Shown one piece after another: positions 6,178 through 7,218 of a stretch of DNA of 7,218 nucleotides (within the stretch, counting starts at the first letter, position 1; the number at the start of each line of letters is the position of its first letter). Location of the stretch: assembly GCA_903953145.1 (NCBI GenBank), contig CAJBIL010000189.1, positions 1-7,218 of the forward strand, read 5' to 3'. This stretch comes from an uncultured beta proteobacterium (lineage in GTDB: Bacteria; Pseudomonadota; Gammaproteobacteria; Burkholderiales; Rhodocyclaceae). The notes under the pieces were generated by a model, which did no database searches, was not told where the DNA came from, and was given only the letters and a program-made list of their open reading frames with translations. The position numbers and the translations under genes were made by a program.

Positions 6178-6690
6178 ATGGCAACGATGGCAAACGTGAA
6201 TCAAAAGACAGGCGCCGCACAGGAAGAAGATCAGATCACCAGCGAGTTTCTGACCTTTACGCTGGGCGATGAAGAGTACGCAATCGATATCCTCAAGGTG
6301 CAGGAGATTCGCGGTTACGAGCCGCCGACGATGATTGCCAACGCGCCGCCCTTCATCAAGGGCGTGATCAACCTGCGCGGCATCATCGTGCCGATTGTTG
6401 ATATGCGGATCAAGTTCAACCTTGGCAATGCCGAATACACGCCATTTACCGTGGTGATTATTCTCAATGTGGCCAGTCGCGTTATCGGCATGGTGGTTGA
6501 TAGCGTCTCCGATGTGCTCTCGCTGGCACCCTCGCAGATTCGCTCAGCGCCTGATTTCTCGGCCAGTTTTGACACCAAGTACATCATTGGCCTCGCCACC
6601 ATTGATCAGCGCATGCTGATCGTGACCGACATTGCGCAACTGATGACCAGTCGCGACATGGAGTTAATCGACGACGCTGCGTCGGTTTAG
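6178..6690 (+). CDS. cheW: Chemotaxis coupling protein CheW
   Basis: CheW is the soluble adaptor that links chemoreceptor tips to the P5 domain of CheA in the signalling array. The product has 170 residues, close to E. coli CheW (167), and is strikingly similar to it: FLTFTLGDEEYAIDILKVQEIRGY (residues 24-47), PPFIKGVINLRGIIVPIVDMRIKF (57-80) and VVDSVSDVLSL (106-116) align almost without gaps. The conserved NLRG (65-68), whose Arg is needed for receptor and kinase coupling, is intact. The first 20 residues are polar and variable. The gene begins 25 bp after cheA, and its TAG stop (6688-6690) overlaps the ribosome site of the next receptor gene, which suggests coupled translation. An equally possible start at 6175 adds one Met. 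Confidence 0.96.
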   Translation: MATMANVNQKTGAAQEEDQITSEFLTFTLGDEEYAIDILKVQEIRGYEPPTMIANAPPFIKGVINLRGIIVPIVDMRIKFNLGNAEYTPFTVVIILNVASRVIGMVVDSVSDVLSLAPSQIRSAPDFSASFDTKYIIGLATIDQRMLIVTDIAQLMTSRDMELIDDAASV

Positions 6691-6694
6691 GAGA
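6688..6694 (+). promoter_or_regulatory. Ribosome binding site overlapping the cheW stop
   Basis: TAGGAGA includes the cheW stop codon and lies six bases before ATG 6701. It fixes the start of the downstream receptor gene and ties its translation to cheW. Confidence 0.7.
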
Positions 6695-6700
6695 ATAAAG

Positions 6701-7218
6701 ATGCTCAGTCTTGGAATTCGCCTTTTGGCCAAATTGCGCATGCCGCAGAAACTTTTGCTGATCGCAGCTGTTTTTCTGTTGCCGATCGCCTTTCTGCTAG
6801 TGACCTACGTTAAACAGCTCAACGATCAAATCACGTTCTCCGAGCGCGAACTGCTGGGTGTCGAGATGATCGAGCCGGTGCGACGCATGACACAATCGAT
6901 GCAACTGCATCGCGGCCTGTCTCAACAGGCGATTGCCGGTATTGAAGCGGCCCGGGCCAAGCTGCCCGAGGTGCGCGGCAAGGTCAAAGCGGCGATTGCT
7001 GATGCCGACAAAGCGGATGCTACCTTCGGTGCAGCACTAAACACTCATGAAGACTGGGCGGCGCTGAAATCGGCCTGGCAGGCGCTTGAAACGCGCAGTG
7101 ATAGCCTGGCCGCCGAGGAAAGTTTTCGCCTGCATGTTGAGGCCATTGGCAAGGCGCGTGACTTTGTCATCCTGGTTGCCGATAAATCCAACATGACGCT
7201 CGATCCCGATATCGAAAC
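6701..7218 (+). CDS. Methyl-accepting chemotaxis protein, N-terminal part (cut by window edge)
   Basis: The frame is open from ATG 6701 to the right edge, giving 172 residues with no stop. A basic N-terminus (RLLAKLRMPQK) precedes a strong membrane segment at about 17-37 (LLLIAAVFLLPIAFLLVTYV). The rest is predicted alpha-helical and would lie in the periplasm as the start of a ligand-binding bundle. The features LLGVEMIEPVRRM (51-63), QLHRG (68-72), and DKSNMTLDPD (161-170) resemble a sensor type I associate with proteobacterial receptors carrying a D.SNLTLDPD motif. Its ligand is unknown to me. The second membrane segment, HAMP and signalling domains should lie beyond the edge. A receptor directly after cheW matches cheY-cheA-cheW-mcp clusters. 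A membrane histidine kinase with a similar sensor domain is less likely. Confidence 0.85.
   Translation, partial: MLSLGIRLLAKLRMPQKLLLIAAVFLLPIAFLLVTYVKQLNDQITFSERELLGVEMIEPVRRMTQSMQLHRGLSQQAIAGIEAARAKLPEVRGKVKAAIADADKADATFGAALNTHEDWAALKSAWQALETRSDSLAAEESFRLHVEAIGKARDFVILVADKSNMTLDPDIE

Overview
The window is a single-strand block of flagellar motor and chemotaxis genes, all on the + strand and closely spaced, so it reads as one operon or part of one. The order is motA, motB, a short receptor-like gene, cheY, cheA, cheW, and the first 172 codons of a full-size chemoreceptor that runs off the right edge. Moderately GC-rich codons, E. coli-like MotA and CheW, and motAB directly upstream of the che genes suggest a flagellated proteobacterium, most likely a betaproteobacterium. 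That placement comes from gene order and remembered family resemblance, not from a search. The run cheY-cheA-cheW-mcp resembles F7-type clusters such as Pseudomonas aeruginosa che2, so cheR, cheD and cheB would be expected just past the right edge.

Layout: positions 1-89 may hold the last 28 codons of an upstream gene. Positions 90-160 are a short leader with two copies of GAGTCTCA. MotA (161-1018) and MotB (1057-2019) are the proton-driven stator pair. An 81-bp gap leads to a 405-residue protein (2101-3318) with two N-terminal membrane segments, no room for a ligand-binding domain and a normal receptor signalling tip. CheY (3337-3702), an unusually long CheA (3741-6152), CheW (6178-6690) and a sensory receptor (6701 to edge) follow. 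The largest non-coding gap is under 90 bp.

How they work together: receptors and CheW control CheA autophosphorylation at His48. CheA passes phosphate to CheY Asp53, and CheY-P acts on the flagellar switch, while MotA/MotB supply torque.

The most interesting element is the short receptor-like protein. After its signalling tip it carries FQDMVTQ, which matches the DxxxQ catalytic signature of the CheY-P phosphatase CheZ, including the preceding FQ. It ends in an acidic-hydrophobic tail (GEIELF), placed about as far from the motif as CheZ's CheY-binding tail is from its catalytic Gln. Lying directly upstream of cheY, it could be a membrane-anchored receptor/CheY-P phosphatase hybrid. That is inference. 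The second oddity is CheA's long linker, which has a ferredoxin-like P2 candidate followed by four F-G-[LF]-F motifs in acidic surroundings.
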